The notes under the pieces: model-generated
Database searches by the model: none
Seen by the model: only the letters and a program-made list of their open reading frames with translations
Told to the model about the DNA's origin: nothing
Source of the DNA: Eikenella corrodens
GTDB taxonomy: Bacteria > Pseudomonadota > Gammaproteobacteria > Burkholderiales > Neisseriaceae
DNA: 64,000 bases
Direction: 5' to 3'
Assembly: GCF_003990355.1 (NCBI RefSeq)
Contig: NZ_CP034670.1
Coordinates: 1,488,001-1,552,000 of the forward strand
Part shown: one piece after another, positions 25,060 through 33,511 of the stretch
Numbering within the stretch: position 1 is the first letter of the stretch
Layout: every line of letters starts with the position of its first letter
Position numbers and translations under genes: made by a program

Positions 25060-27433
25060 TATGATCAACGGTGCAGGATTTGGGGCAAAACTGAACCCAG
25101 TCGGTTATATTGAGTCTAGTGCGCAATGGAATATTGCTTCGGTCTTTGCTTCATTGGGCGGCACAGATCATTTTGATAAAAACAAAATCACCAATCTAAT
25201 CGGTGATAAGAATATCGATTTTGTAGCAAATAATTGGTTTGTCGGACTAAAGCAGCCTGGCCAGACGATTGAAACTTTTATAGAGAAAGCATCTCTTTAC
25301 GAAACCTTTGGTCATGCATCAGGTCAAATGAGTGATGCAATGGTGGTGGCATCATTGTTCGCTGCTTTGGATAGCAGACTAGATAATTCAGTACAAACAA
25401 TTTTTGAAAAGTTGATGCCATTGTTTAAGGCTGCAGCTGGACAGGAAAACCTGTCACTGGAGCGGCTAGTTTATATGTTAGATAAGTTACTGCATGGAAA
25501 TAATGCAGTAAATATCTCAGATCCAGATAATCGAAATGGGTTGTATGAACGAGTTACAGCATTAAAAAATACTATTACCAAACTGCGTCAGAAAAATGGT
25601 AATTTCCGCATTGAATTGTTGACGGATCATCAAGATTTATTGCAAAAGGCGACGCAGGATAACGAAGAGGGAAAAGCTTATCGTTATGCTTTGCGCGAGT
25701 TGAATCCTTTTGCAGTGATTGGTGCAGATTACAGCCAACATGGCAACTTGGGGCTACATAGTTCAGCTAATCTAGGCGGAATGACAGAAGCCTATCTGAA
25801 CAGCAGAAAGGAAATGTTGAATTGGCAGAATATATATGGCCTCTTCAATGTTAAATACGATAAAAGGTTGAATGATAATACAATAACGGAGGGCTTAAGA
25901 AGCAGCTACCATCTTGAAATAGTCAACCAAATAAAGGAAAAGCTGCCTTCATATGATTCCCTAAATATGCTCCCAGCTAATTCAAAAGGCGACTGGGTAT
26001 ACGAAGACACGGCTCTCGGCCTGAAATTAGACATCGACGGCAGAAACTCGACGGATTTGAGCAGGCATTACATCCGCTTCGGCGGCAATGCCGAAGGCAA
26101 CCTGAGCGGCGGCGATTTGGAAGACCGCTTGTTTGGTGATAACCGCGACAATACTTTGGCCGGTAACCAAGGCAACGACTACATGGAAGGCGGCATCGGC
26201 AATGATACCTACTATATCGAAGACAGTGATACCGTAGTCGATAGCGACGGCAAAGGCAAAATTATCTTCCGTGAAAGCGGTTTGGCCTCTGCTATTCTGC
26301 CTACTGTTCAAGCCGAACATTTCGTTCGCTCGGAAGGCGAAACCGAAATATGGAACAGCGCCGATGAAAATGGGAAGACCGACAACCGGCTTACTGCCCG
26401 CAAAATCGGAAATGACCTTGAGATTTGGCGTAGCAACAGCATTAACGACAAGGTTTTAATTAAGAATTTCTTCCGCCAGGCAAGTGCTGCCAATAACGGC
26501 AGCCTCTCCCTTCTAGGCATCACCCTGGCCGATGCCGTCCCCACCGAAGAGCGGCCTTTCCTCGATACCGTTGCCTATGCCGGCGAAGCCAATCTCTACA
26601 ACACCTTCAACCTCTCCGGGCAACAGCGCTTCAGCATCATCGGCGGCAGTAGGGACGATTTGGTGTTTGCTAACGGCGCCCAAGCCGCCCGCATTGATGC
26701 CGGTGCGGGTAACGACCGCATCTACGGCAGCTATGGCGCGGACACCATCTACGGCGGCTCAGGCTCCGACTACATCAACGGCAGCCCGGGCGTAATCGCC
26801 GGCACCGGCCGCACCGCCGAACAGCAGGCGGAAGACCGCGATTTCCTGGTGGGCGGCGCAGGCCGCGACGTGGTGGTGGGTATGGCCGGCGACGACATCA
26901 TCCACACCGGCGAGGTGGGCGAGCACCTGCTCACTGCCGGCAGCGGCGAAGCGGGCGATTTGGCCAGCGGCGGTTTGGGCGACGATAAAATCTACGGCAG
27001 CATAGCCAATGATCTTTTGGCCGGCAGCGAGGGCGGCGATACCGTTTACGGCGGTGCGGGCGATGACGTTATCCTCGGCGATGCGCTCTACCGCCTTGCC
27101 AGCCGCAGCCTGACTGTTTACCAGGAAGGCACGATCACCGGCCCCGAATACGGCCCGGGCTCCGGCATCGGCGGTATCGGTCATGTTGCCCCGCCTTCTT
27201 ACCATACCCCCGGGTGGGCATGGAACATAATTATTCGAATGGCAAATGGGAACACCGGGTGTCCAATGCCGCCTCCCGCTCTCATCCGGATATGGACAAA
27301 TGGACGGTTTCCATCGACCACGAAAAGGGCGACTATGCCTTCTCTTCGCCCATCCCTGCCATCAATGAAGACCACCGGCTGGCTGCAGGCGGCGGTGCCG
27401 ACTATTTATACGGCGGATACGGTAACGACCTGA
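25040..27433 (+). CDS. RTX protein segment 2: linker and first calcium-binding repeats
   Basis: 797 codons, overlapping segment 1 by 20 bases in another frame. About 320 residues continue the catalytic/linker region. Then come glycine-rich calcium-binding nonapeptides such as GGIGNDTYY (about residue 385), GAGNDRIYGSYGADTIYGG (about residue 555) and GGAGDDVILGD (about residue 673). The true reading leaves this frame near a C5 run at 27207-27211. One added C would continue into segment 3. The last ~75 codons (Pro/Thr/Arg-rich) therefore look out of frame. Confidence 0.75.
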   Translation: MRPNTLNMINGAGFGAKLNPVGYIESSAQWNIASVFASLGGTDHFDKNKITNLIGDKNIDFVANNWFVGLKQPGQTIETFIEKASLYETFGHASGQMSDAMVVASLFAALDSRLDNSVQTIFEKLMPLFKAAAGQENLSLERLVYMLDKLLHGNNAVNISDPDNRNGLYERVTALKNTITKLRQKNGNFRIELLTDHQDLLQKATQDNEEGKAYRYALRELNPFAVIGADYSQHGNLGLHSSANLGGMTEAYLNSRKEMLNWQNIYGLFNVKYDKRLNDNTITEGLRSSYHLEIVNQIKEKLPSYDSLNMLPANSKGDWVYEDTALGLKLDIDGRNSTDLSRHYIRFGGNAEGNLSGGDLEDRLFGDNRDNTLAGNQGNDYMEGGIGNDTYYIEDSDTVVDSDGKGKIIFRESGLASAILPTVQAEHFVRSEGETEIWNSADENGKTDNRLTARKIGNDLEIWRSNSINDKVLIKNFFRQASAANNGSLSLLGITLADAVPTEERPFLDTVAYAGEANLYNTFNLSGQQRFSIIGGSRDDLVFANGAQAARIDAGAGNDRIYGSYGADTIYGGSGSDYINGSPGVIAGTGRTAEQQAEDRDFLVGGAGRDVVVGMAGDDIIHTGEVGEHLLTAGSGEAGDLASGGLGDDKIYGSIANDLLAGSEGGDTVYGGAGDDVILGDALYRLASRSLTVYQEGTITGPEYGPGSGIGGIGHVAPPSYHTPGWAWNIIIRMANGNTGCPMPPPALIRIWTNGRFPSTTKRATMPSLRPSLPSMKTTGWLQAAVPTIYTADTVTT

Positions 27434-28275
27434 TTATCGGCCAAGACGGCAACGATTTCCTTTACGGTGAATCCGGTAACGATATCTTGTGGGGAGACGA
27501 CAACCGGGATCTGTCTGTTGCCGGAGACGATTACCTGGACGGCGGCGACGATAACGATACCCTGTATGGCGGCGGCGGAGCAGACACGCTGATCGGCGGC
27601 CGGGGCAGCGATACGCTGTATGGCGGCACCGGCTTCGACACTTACCTTTTCAATGAAGCCGACCTGAAATATGGCGGCGATCTCGATACGATTGACGATG
27701 CGGACGGCCAAGGCCGCATTGTGATTGACGGCACGGCATTGGACGGCCTAACTTGGCAGCGGCAGGATGGCGGCTGGCGCAGCGGCCGTTTCAGCCTGAG
27801 CCAAACCGGCAGCGAACTGCATGTTGCCGTAGACGGCTGGCAAAACGGCATTACCGTGCGCAATTTTGCCAATGGCACGCTCGGATTGAACCTTCCTGCC
27901 CAACAACCCGAAACCCCGACCAATCCGGATAACCCCGGGCTGCCTGAAACCCCGGTATTGCCCAAACCTCCGGCTAATCGCCGTGCCGCCACCGGAGCGC
28001 GTTATGGCAGCCGCCGCACCCGACCGCTGGCTGCCGCCGATGCAGGCATACCGGAAGCACTGCCACAGCATCCCGACCGACGTGCTGCTACGGGCGCCAG
28101 CCACGGCAGCCGCCGTAGCAAACCCCTGGTCGTAAACCCTGGTGAGGGCGCACGCCAGAGCCTGAGCCTGATCCATGCCATGGCTGCGTTCGGACACACT
28201 GAAGGCACTGCCTCCGGCACGCCGGTTGCCACCGTTTCCAATCCGATGCTTATGCTGGCGCCGCCCGCCGCCTAA
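27214..28275 (+). CDS. RTX protein segment 3: C-terminal repeats and tail
   Basis: 353 codons in the same frame as segment 1. Dense RTX repeats (GGYGNDLIIGQDGNDFLYGE, then GGGGADTLIGGRGSDTLYGG, residues 65-145) are followed by a beta-rich region. A Pro-rich linker comes next, then a tail holding a twofold repeat with the core RRAATGA, two residues, GSRR (residues near 253 and 284). Type I secretion signals lie at the extreme C-terminus. No type I exporter genes are in the window. Confidence 0.75.
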   Translation: MGMEHNYSNGKWEHRVSNAASRSHPDMDKWTVSIDHEKGDYAFSSPIPAINEDHRLAAGGGADYLYGGYGNDLIIGQDGNDFLYGESGNDILWGDDNRDLSVAGDDYLDGGDDNDTLYGGGGADTLIGGRGSDTLYGGTGFDTYLFNEADLKYGGDLDTIDDADGQGRIVIDGTALDGLTWQRQDGGWRSGRFSLSQTGSELHVAVDGWQNGITVRNFANGTLGLNLPAQQPETPTNPDNPGLPETPVLPKPPANRRAATGARYGSRRTRPLAAADAGIPEALPQHPDRRAATGASHGSRRSKPLVVNPGEGARQSLSLIHAMAAFGHTEGTASGTPVATVSNPMLMLAPPAA

Positions 28276-28292
28276 TGGCCCGATGCGCCGAC

Positions 28293-28322
28293 AACCGCCC
28301 CTTTTTACCGGGGCGGTTTTTT
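28293..28322 (+). terminator. Rho-independent terminator of the RTX gene
   Basis: AACCGCCCC and GGGGCGGTT pair around TTTTTACC and are followed by a T run, 18 bases after the stop codon. A DUS pair follows at 28322-28358. Confidence 0.85.
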
Positions 28323-28441
28323 CAGGTAGCCTTTTAGTGTGTTGAGGCTACCTGAAAAACATTGTTTACCAATTGGAGCCTGCCTTGATTGTAAAAGGGG
28401 TATTGCTGCTATCTGATACTTCCACCTATCTTCCGCGCAGG

Positions 28442-28547
28442 TATAGTGAATTAAATTTAAACCAGTACAGCGTTGGCTCGCCTTGCCGTAACGTGTGTAC
28501 TGTCTGCGGCTCGCCGCCTTGTCCTGATTTAAATTTAATCCACTATA
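28442..28547. repeat. Correia element (CREE), TATAGTGAATTAAATTTAAA subtype
   Basis: Complete 106-bp copy with both TATAGTG/CACTATA ends, the TTAAATTTAA subterminal block and the core words gcgttggctcgccttgccgt and tgtctgcggctcgccgccttg. The rest of the roughly 525-base gap 28276-28800 holds only terminators and non-coding sequence. Confidence 0.9.
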
Positions 28548-28718
28548 TTGCACCCGCAGGTAAATACCAGAAGACATCCAAGTATGTCTCCGCCCTCGTC
28601 TGGCACAAGGCATTCACACCGAGAATAAGAGTTTCCCCGCTATCCCCACTCCGTGCTATCTGTATATCTCGCAATAATGATTTTTCAGGTAACCTACTAC
28701 TCGAAGCAAATTGATCAG

Positions 28719-28755
28719 ACAAAAACAGCCTGCCGCTGAAGTGTACAGGCTGTTG
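28719..28755 (-). terminator. Terminator of the bfr operon
   Basis: On the minus strand AACAGCCTG and CAGGCTGTT pair around about 13 bases and are followed by TTTTTG, about 50 bases after the bfrB stop. Confidence 0.75.
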
Positions 28756-28800
28756 CTAGTTGGAATGGGCTTTGCCGGGTTTGGCGGTGGTTTGGTGTTT

Positions 28801-29274
28801 TTAGTCCTCTTGCGCCCCGTGTTGCAGGTAGTTCTGCAAGCCCATGCTTTCCACCAGCTCGAGCTGGGTTTCCAACCAATCGGTGCGTTCTTCGTTTTCG
28901 TCTTTCTGTTTTTCCAACAGCTGGCGGGAAACGTAGTCCTGCTTTTCTTCGCACACGGCAATGGCTTCCACCAGTGCTTGATGTTTGTCTTGCTCTTTTT
29001 GCAGGTCGCAGCGGATGATTTCTTCGGTGTTTTCGCCGATCAGCAGTTTGCCGAGCTCTTGCAGGTTGGGCAGGCCTTCCAGCAGGAGGATGCGCTCAAT
29101 CAGGGCATCGGCCGCTTTCATCTCGGTGATGGATTGTTTGTAGAAATAACCGCCCAGCTCTTCCAAGCCCCAGTTTTTCAGGATGCGGGCATGCAGGAAA
29201 TACTGGTTGATGGTGATGAGCAGGATGCCCAAATTCTTATTGAGCTGGCGGATAACTTCACGATCGCCTTTCAT
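28801..29274 (-). CDS. bfrB: Bacterioferritin B, haem-binding type
   Basis: Iron-storage subunit of 157 residues in a four-helix ferritin fold. The haem-ligand Met52 is present (ITEMKAAD). Two usual ferroxidase ligands are absent: position 18 is Leu, not Glu, and position 54 is Ala, not His. By known practice in Neisseria, BfrA and BfrB form a mixed 24-mer shell in which one subunit supplies haem and the other oxidises iron. It lies 17 bases after bfrA in the same direction. The ribosome binding site AAAGGATAAAGC is near the ATG. Confidence 0.92.
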   Translation of the reverse strand: MKGDREVIRQLNKNLGILLITINQYFLHARILKNWGLEELGGYFYKQSITEMKAADALIERILLLEGLPNLQELGKLLIGENTEEIIRCDLQKEQDKHQALVEAIAVCEEKQDYVSRQLLEKQKDENEERTDWLETQLELVESMGLQNYLQHGAQED

Positions 29275-29291
29275 GCTTTATCCTTTCCGTA

Positions 29292-29756
29292 TTACATCTG
29301 GCTTTGCAGGTAGTTCTGCTCGCCAACGAGGTCGATGAGGCGCAGCTGCTGTTCGAGCCAGTGTGCGTGGTCTTCCTCGGTGTCTTTGAGCTGGTTTACC
29401 ATCAAATCGCGGGTTACATAGTCTTGCTTCTCTTCGCACAGTTTGATGCCGCGTTTGAGGTTTTCGCGCACTTCGTATTCGGTATCCAAATCGAATTGCA
29501 GCATTTCGCGCACGTTGCGGCCGATGCGCACGGAAGCGGGCACCATCTGCGGTGTGCCGCCGAGCATCAGGATGCGGCGGATGAAATCGGCGGCGTGGCC
29601 GGTTTCGTCTTCCATTTCGTGGTCGATGCGTTCGAAAAGCTTGGTGTAGCCCCATTCGTCGTACATGCGGGAATGGATGAAATATTGGTCTCGGGCGGCG
29701 AGTTCGCCAGCCAAGAGTTGGTTCATGTAGTCGATAACTTCTTTATTGCCTTGCAT
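29292..29756 (-). CDS. bfrA: Bacterioferritin A, ferroxidase type
   Basis: 154-residue partner of bfrB. It keeps the di-iron ligands Glu18 (LLAGELAARDQYF), Glu51 and His54 (EMEDETGHAADF) and the later KLCEEKQDY and EEDHAHWLEQQ motifs, but has Thr at position 52, so it cannot bind haem like the classical protein. First gene of the pair, with a GGAGCGAAACA leader. Upstream is a long A+T-rich region with Fur-like palindromes. Confidence 0.93.
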   Translation of the reverse strand: MQGNKEVIDYMNQLLAGELAARDQYFIHSRMYDEWGYTKLFERIDHEMEDETGHAADFIRRILMLGGTPQMVPASVRIGRNVREMLQFDLDTEYEVRENLKRGIKLCEEKQDYVTRDLMVNQLKDTEEDHAHWLEQQLRLIDLVGEQNYLQSQM

Positions 29757-30277
29757 TGTTTCGCTCCTAATTTGTGAAAGGGTTTTGATGATGTGTCATC
29801 ACGGCAGCAACCGTGCCGCTGTTTCGATGGGGGCGAATTATACTCAGATTATTGAGAAAATTCTCATATCGGGCATATTAATGCGAACAATTATCCTGAA
29901 AAGTAAGCTATTTTGCCTTAACCTATCAAATAAAAAATCATATAGATTAAATGGTTATATAAAACAACCTATCCAAATGAGCCTGCCAATGATTATCACT
30001 GGGCAAAATATTTACTTTTCTTTGCATTGAATATGTATTTTTTTAGAATTTCAGCGAAAACATTGGCTTGTGCATGATAATTATTGCTGTTCATGGCTTG
30101 CCGACCGATAAACAGGCAATGCCGGATCAACACATTCCCAGCATATCGAACCCCAATCAACTTGCGCCACAACCTTCGGGAAAGCGAGTCTAAAGCAATA
30201 TCGGTTTTGCTTACCCTGCTATAAAAGGCTACCTGAAAACTTCAGGTAGCCTTTTCCCTATTCCAATCCGGCTATGT
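29757..30277. promoter_or_regulatory. A+T-rich control region upstream of bfrA
   Basis: About 520 bases with no credible gene; a 94-codon frame at 29746-30030 looks spurious. Two iron-regulator-like words occur: tgagaaaattctca (29853-29866) about 100 bases upstream of bfrA, and gataattatt near 30077. A DUS hairpin lies at the far end (30233-30255). Control by Fur or a similar regulator is likely for a bacterioferritin pair, but is inferred. Confidence 0.4.
30233..30255 (-). terminator. Inverted-DUS terminator
   Basis: AAAAGGCTACCTGAAAAC is immediately followed by TTCAGGTAGCCTTTT, just past the stop of the 30278 gene. Confidence 0.7.
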
Positions 30278-30697
30278 TTACACCGGTGTTTTCTTCCGAT
30301 AATAGCGCCGATACACCACCCAGCCATACCCCGCCAACACCGGCAGTGCGGCGAAGATCAGCTTAAACGTCCAGCCCGCATACCAAGGCAAGGCTGAGAC
30401 TGCTGCAGCGGCATCCTGCTGCAACAAGCCCACCGGCAGCGATTGCTCGCCGCGGGCATCAAAATACGGCCACCAGCAAGCGGCCAGCAGGCCGAGCAGG
30501 CAGGGCCACAGCCAGGCCGCGCGGTTGCGTTGCCACAGCAAAAACGCCGGCAGCAGCACAATCAGCGTGAGCGCCGCCACCAGCAGCGCGGTCTGCCCCT
30601 GCGCGCCGAAATAGGATGCCGCCGTATAAGTCAGCACCACAAACAGCGCACCCAGCACCGCCATAATCACTTCTTCCGGCCTTTTCAATATCGACAT
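30278..30697 (-). CDS. Integral membrane protein, unknown
   Basis: 139 residues with about four hydrophobic segments (about 11-30, 36-53, 63-80 and 108-128) and a basic C-terminus (YRRYYRKKTPV) expected in the cytoplasm. It is not recognised. It stands alone between the bacterioferritin control region and the DeoR regulator, all on the minus strand. DUS copies on both sides suggest its own transcription unit. Confidence 0.6.
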   Translation of the reverse strand: MSILKRPEEVIMAVLGALFVVLTYTAASYFGAQGQTALLVAALTLIVLLPAFLLWQRNRAAWLWPCLLGLLAACWWPYFDARGEQSLPVGLLQQDAAAAVSALPWYAGWTFKLIFAALPVLAGYGWVVYRRYYRKKTPV

Positions 30698-30903
30698 GGT
30701 GTGTTCTCCGTAACAAAATCAATTTAGGCAAAATATACTGCAAAGCGGGTGCAGCCGCCAGTTTATTGCGGCATGAATACCGCTTTTTCAATCATCGCAC
30801 GGCATTTTCGCTTTATTGAAGCTTGGCTTTCAGGTAGCCGCATCGGCTTAACCAAAGGCTACCTGAAAATTTCTGCCGAATTTCTTTCAGGTAGCCTGCC
30901 GCC

Positions 30904-31626
30904 CTATTCTTCCCCTTCTTTGGCCGCCAAATGCCAGCGCACGCCCGCGTCGTCCAGTTTTTTGCACAGGCCTGCGCCGGGCGGCTCGTCGGTAAACAGG
31001 GCATGAAATTCGGTGACATCACCTATGCGCACCAGGGCGTTGCGGCCGAATTTGCTGTGGTCTACGGCCAGATAACAGTGGCGGGCATTGGCCATCATGG
31101 CCTGCATCACGCTCACTTCTTTGTAGTCGAAATCAAGCAGCGAGCCGTCGGCTTCGATGCCGGAAGCGCCGAGGATGGCGTAATCCACTTTGAATTGGTT
31201 GATGAAATCGATGGTGGCCACGCCGGTGATGCCGCCGTCCACCGGCCGCACCACGCCTGAGGTGATGATGCAGAGGTTTTTATGGTTTTTCACCAGCGCC
31301 AGCGCCACGGCTTCGATGGTGGTGCCGATGCTCATAAACAGGGAAACGTTGTCTGGGATGTGCTCGGCAATCAGGTCGGCAATGTGGGCTTTTTCGCTTT
31401 GCAGCTTGTTTTTGCGCGTGTCGTAGTCTTCGTTTTGCACGCTGCTGCCGGGCGCAGCGCCGCCGTGGTAGCGGCGCAGGATGTTGTGCTCGCACAAAAC
31501 GTTGATGTCGCGGCGGATGGTTTGCGGGGTCACGTTTAGGCTGCGCGCCAGCTCTTCCACCGACATAAAGCCGTGGTCGTGCACAAGCCGGGCGATTTTC
31601 TGCCGGCGGGGGGTGCGGTGCGGCAT
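30904..31626 (-). CDS. DeoR/GlpR-family transcriptional regulator
   Basis: 240 residues from MPHRTPRRQKIARLVHDHGF; the frame continues upstream through DUS-derived codons that I exclude. The helix-turn-helix of the family is at about residues 18-57 (MSVEELARSLNVTPQTIRRDINVL). The sugar-phosphate-binding DeoR C-terminal domain includes FMSIGTTIEAVALAL and YAILGASGIEADGSLLDFDY. GlpR itself responds to glycerol-3-phosphate; the effector here is unknown. The nearest related gene is gldA, 17 kb away. Confidence 0.85.
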   Translation of the reverse strand: MPHRTPRRQKIARLVHDHGFMSVEELARSLNVTPQTIRRDINVLCEHNILRRYHGGAAPGSSVQNEDYDTRKNKLQSEKAHIADLIAEHIPDNVSLFMSIGTTIEAVALALVKNHKNLCIITSGVVRPVDGGITGVATIDFINQFKVDYAILGASGIEADGSLLDFDYKEVSVMQAMMANARHCYLAVDHSKFGRNALVRIGDVTEFHALFTDEPPGAGLCKKLDDAGVRWHLAAKEGEE

Positions 31627-31676
31627 GGTTGCTCTATTTTCTTTGTTAATTGGTAGTGGGAACGGTTTGGCCGAGA

Positions 31677-31721
31677 TTTTCAGGTAGCCTTTTGGCTCAA
31701 TAGCGAGGCTACCTGAAAACA
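31677..31721. repeat. Inverted DUS pair upstream of the DeoR regulator
   Basis: ATTTTCAGGTAGCC and GGCTACCTGAAAAC are separated by 17 bases. A one-base variant word (AGGCTGCCTGAA, reversed) follows at about 31768. Confidence 0.6.
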
Positions 31722-31795
31722 AGCGCAAAGCAATCTGAATTCAGCTTGGCAAAATCGGCGCTACGCTTTCAGGCAGCCTCATTGATCAGCCTGAT

Positions 31796-32590
31796 TCAAG
31801 CCGCAAAGGTATGCTCCGGCGCGGGATAGGTTTTCTCCTTCACTTCGCGCACATAAGCCGCCACCGCCGCCTGAATGCTATCCTGCCCCTGCATGAAGTT
31901 TTTCACAAACTTCGCCGTTTGGCCGGGGAACACGCCGAGCATATCGTGCATCACCAGCACTTGCCCGTCGCAGTCCACGCCCGCGCCGATGCCGATGGTG
32001 GGGCAGGCCAGCGTTTCGGTAATCTGTTTGCCCAGAGCGGCAGGCACGCATTCCATCAGCACCACTGCCGCACCGGCTTTTTCGTGCGCCAGCGCATCAT
32101 TCAGCAGCGCCTGCGCCGCCACATCGCCCTTGCCCTGCGCCTTATAGCCGCCGAACACATGCACCGACTGCGGCGTGAGCCCGATGTGCGCGCACACCGG
32201 AATGCCGCGCAGCTGTAGAAACTCAGTGGTTTCCGCCATCCAGGCGCCACCTTCCAACTTCACCATATGCGCCCCTGCCGCCATCAGTTCGGCCGCAGCG
32301 GCAAAAGCCTGCTCCTTGCTCTGCTGGTAGGCACCAAACGGCAAATCGCTCACGACCAGCGCATTGCTGCTGCCGCGCTCCACCGCCGCCGTGTGGTAGC
32401 ACATATCGGCCAGGCTCACCGGCAGGGTGGACTTCTGCCCCTGTACCGTCATACCCAGCGAATCGCCCACCAGCAGCATATCCACCCCCGCCGCATCCAT
32501 CAGCGCGGCAAAGCTGGCTTCGTAGCAGGTGAGCATGGCGATTTTCTCGCCCTCGCGCTTCATTTTGCGCAAAGTGTTCACAGTAATCAC
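31796..32590 (-). CDS. panB: 3-methyl-2-oxobutanoate hydroxymethyltransferase
   Basis: First committed enzyme of pantothenate synthesis, 264 residues. It adds a hydroxymethyl group from methylene-tetrahydrofolate to ketoisovalerate. Family motifs are EKIAMLTCYEASFAALMDAAGVDMLLVGDSLGM near the start, DLPFGAYQ near residue 83, and TIGIGAGVDCDGQVLVMHDMLG near residue 200. The start codon is GTG, with AAAGGAAATGCC in front. panC is not adjacent. Confidence 0.95.
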   Translation of the reverse strand: MITVNTLRKMKREGEKIAMLTCYEASFAALMDAAGVDMLLVGDSLGMTVQGQKSTLPVSLADMCYHTAAVERGSSNALVVSDLPFGAYQQSKEQAFAAAAELMAAGAHMVKLEGGAWMAETTEFLQLRGIPVCAHIGLTPQSVHVFGGYKAQGKGDVAAQALLNDALAHEKAGAAVVLMECVPAALGKQITETLACPTIGIGAGVDCDGQVLVMHDMLGVFPGQTAKFVKNFMQGQDSIQAAVAAYVREVKEKTYPAPEHTFAA

Positions 32591-32728
32591 GGCATTTCCT
32601 TTTCACGATCAGATGGCGCGCAAGGCTACCTGAAAACCTTAGCGCAGGCAAACCCGAAGTGTTTTCAGGTAGCCTTCGGCATCGCTGTTCCCTATAATCA
32701 CCCTATCCCAATCCACAGGAAAACGCTG

Positions 32729-33409
32729 ATGAAAAAAACCGCCCTCCTGCTGCCAGCCCTGCTGGCCGGCCTCAGCCTTGCCCCTGCACTCGCCGAGCCG
32801 CTCAACTACAACCTGCTCAAATTCAGCGAAACCGCCAGCCGCACCGTGCCCAACAACTGGATGACCGTGCGCCTGAAAGTTTCCACCACCCACGCCAATC
32901 CCGCCCAGGCCGCCGCCGAAACAACGCGCCGCTTAAACATCCTGCAAAGCCGCGCCCGCCGCCTCTCCGGCGCAGAAGTGGAGCTGGAAAGCCGCCATGC
33001 CTACCAAAGCTACCGCAACGGCGCACGCCCTTGGGAAGATATTGCCGTCTTGCGCGTTTCCGGCAGCGATTTCCAAGCCATCGGCAAGCTGATTGCCGAA
33101 AGCAGCGGCGAAGCCACCATCAACGATATCGGCTTCTCGCTCAAGCCGGAAAGCCGCCGCCAAATTGAAGAAAGCCTCGCCATCGAAGCCCTGCAAAACT
33201 TCCGCAAACGCGCCGACACCCTCAGCCGCAGCATGGGCGGCAGCGGCTACCGCGTGGTGGAAATATCGCTGCAGCAAAACGAACAAACCCTGGCCGTTCC
33301 CGCGATGGCACGCGCCGCCTATGAAAAAGCAGGCAGCCCCGAGCCCGTGTTCGACAGCCCGGGCAGCAGCACCGTGCAGCAAACCGCAAACGGCACAATC
33401 CAGTATTGA
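32729..33409 (+). CDS. Periplasmic SIMPL-domain (DUF541) protein
   Basis: 226 residues from MKKTALLLPALLAGLSLAPA, a clear signal peptide cut near ALAEP. The frame is open far upstream, but only this start has a signal peptide and an ACAGGAAA site. The mature part carries the SIMPL/DUF541 pattern: alternating strands with NWMTVRLKVSTTHANPAQAAAETTRRLN and EESLAIEALQNFRKRADTLSRSMG. The function of these periplasmic or outer-membrane proteins is not settled. Confidence 0.8.
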   Translation: MKKTALLLPALLAGLSLAPALAEPLNYNLLKFSETASRTVPNNWMTVRLKVSTTHANPAQAAAETTRRLNILQSRARRLSGAEVELESRHAYQSYRNGARPWEDIAVLRVSGSDFQAIGKLIAESSGEATINDIGFSLKPESRRQIEESLAIEALQNFRKRADTLSRSMGGSGYRVVEISLQQNEQTLAVPAMARAAYEKAGSPEPVFDSPGSSTVQQTANGTIQY

Positions 33410-33460
33410 ATACAGAAAACCCTGGCCAACCTTTTCCTAAAGCAATCAGGCTACCTGAAA

Positions 33461-33496
33461 AGCAAACCGCACCGTATTGCCACGGTGCGGTTTGCT
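33461..33496. terminator. Bidirectional hairpin terminator
   Basis: AGCAAACCGCACCGT and its exact complement (15 base pairs) surround six bases, between the convergent SIMPL gene and phosphomutase gene. Confidence 0.8.
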
Positions 33497-33511
33497 CTAT
33501 CCGGCTCGGTT

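Noticed and set aside
28373..28714. 113-codon ORF across the Correia element
   Set aside because: Half its codons come from the element and a DUS; the same pseudo-peptides (for example SPCRNVCTVCGSPPCPD) appear wherever a Correia copy is translated.
29746..30030. 94-codon ORF upstream of bfrA
   Set aside because: It overlaps the bfrA start on the other strand, has no ribosome site and no coherent composition; the region is better read as control DNA.
32267..32728. Upstream extension of the SIMPL-domain gene
   Set aside because: It runs antisense through panB and a DUS; the signal peptide and ribosome site place the start at 32729.
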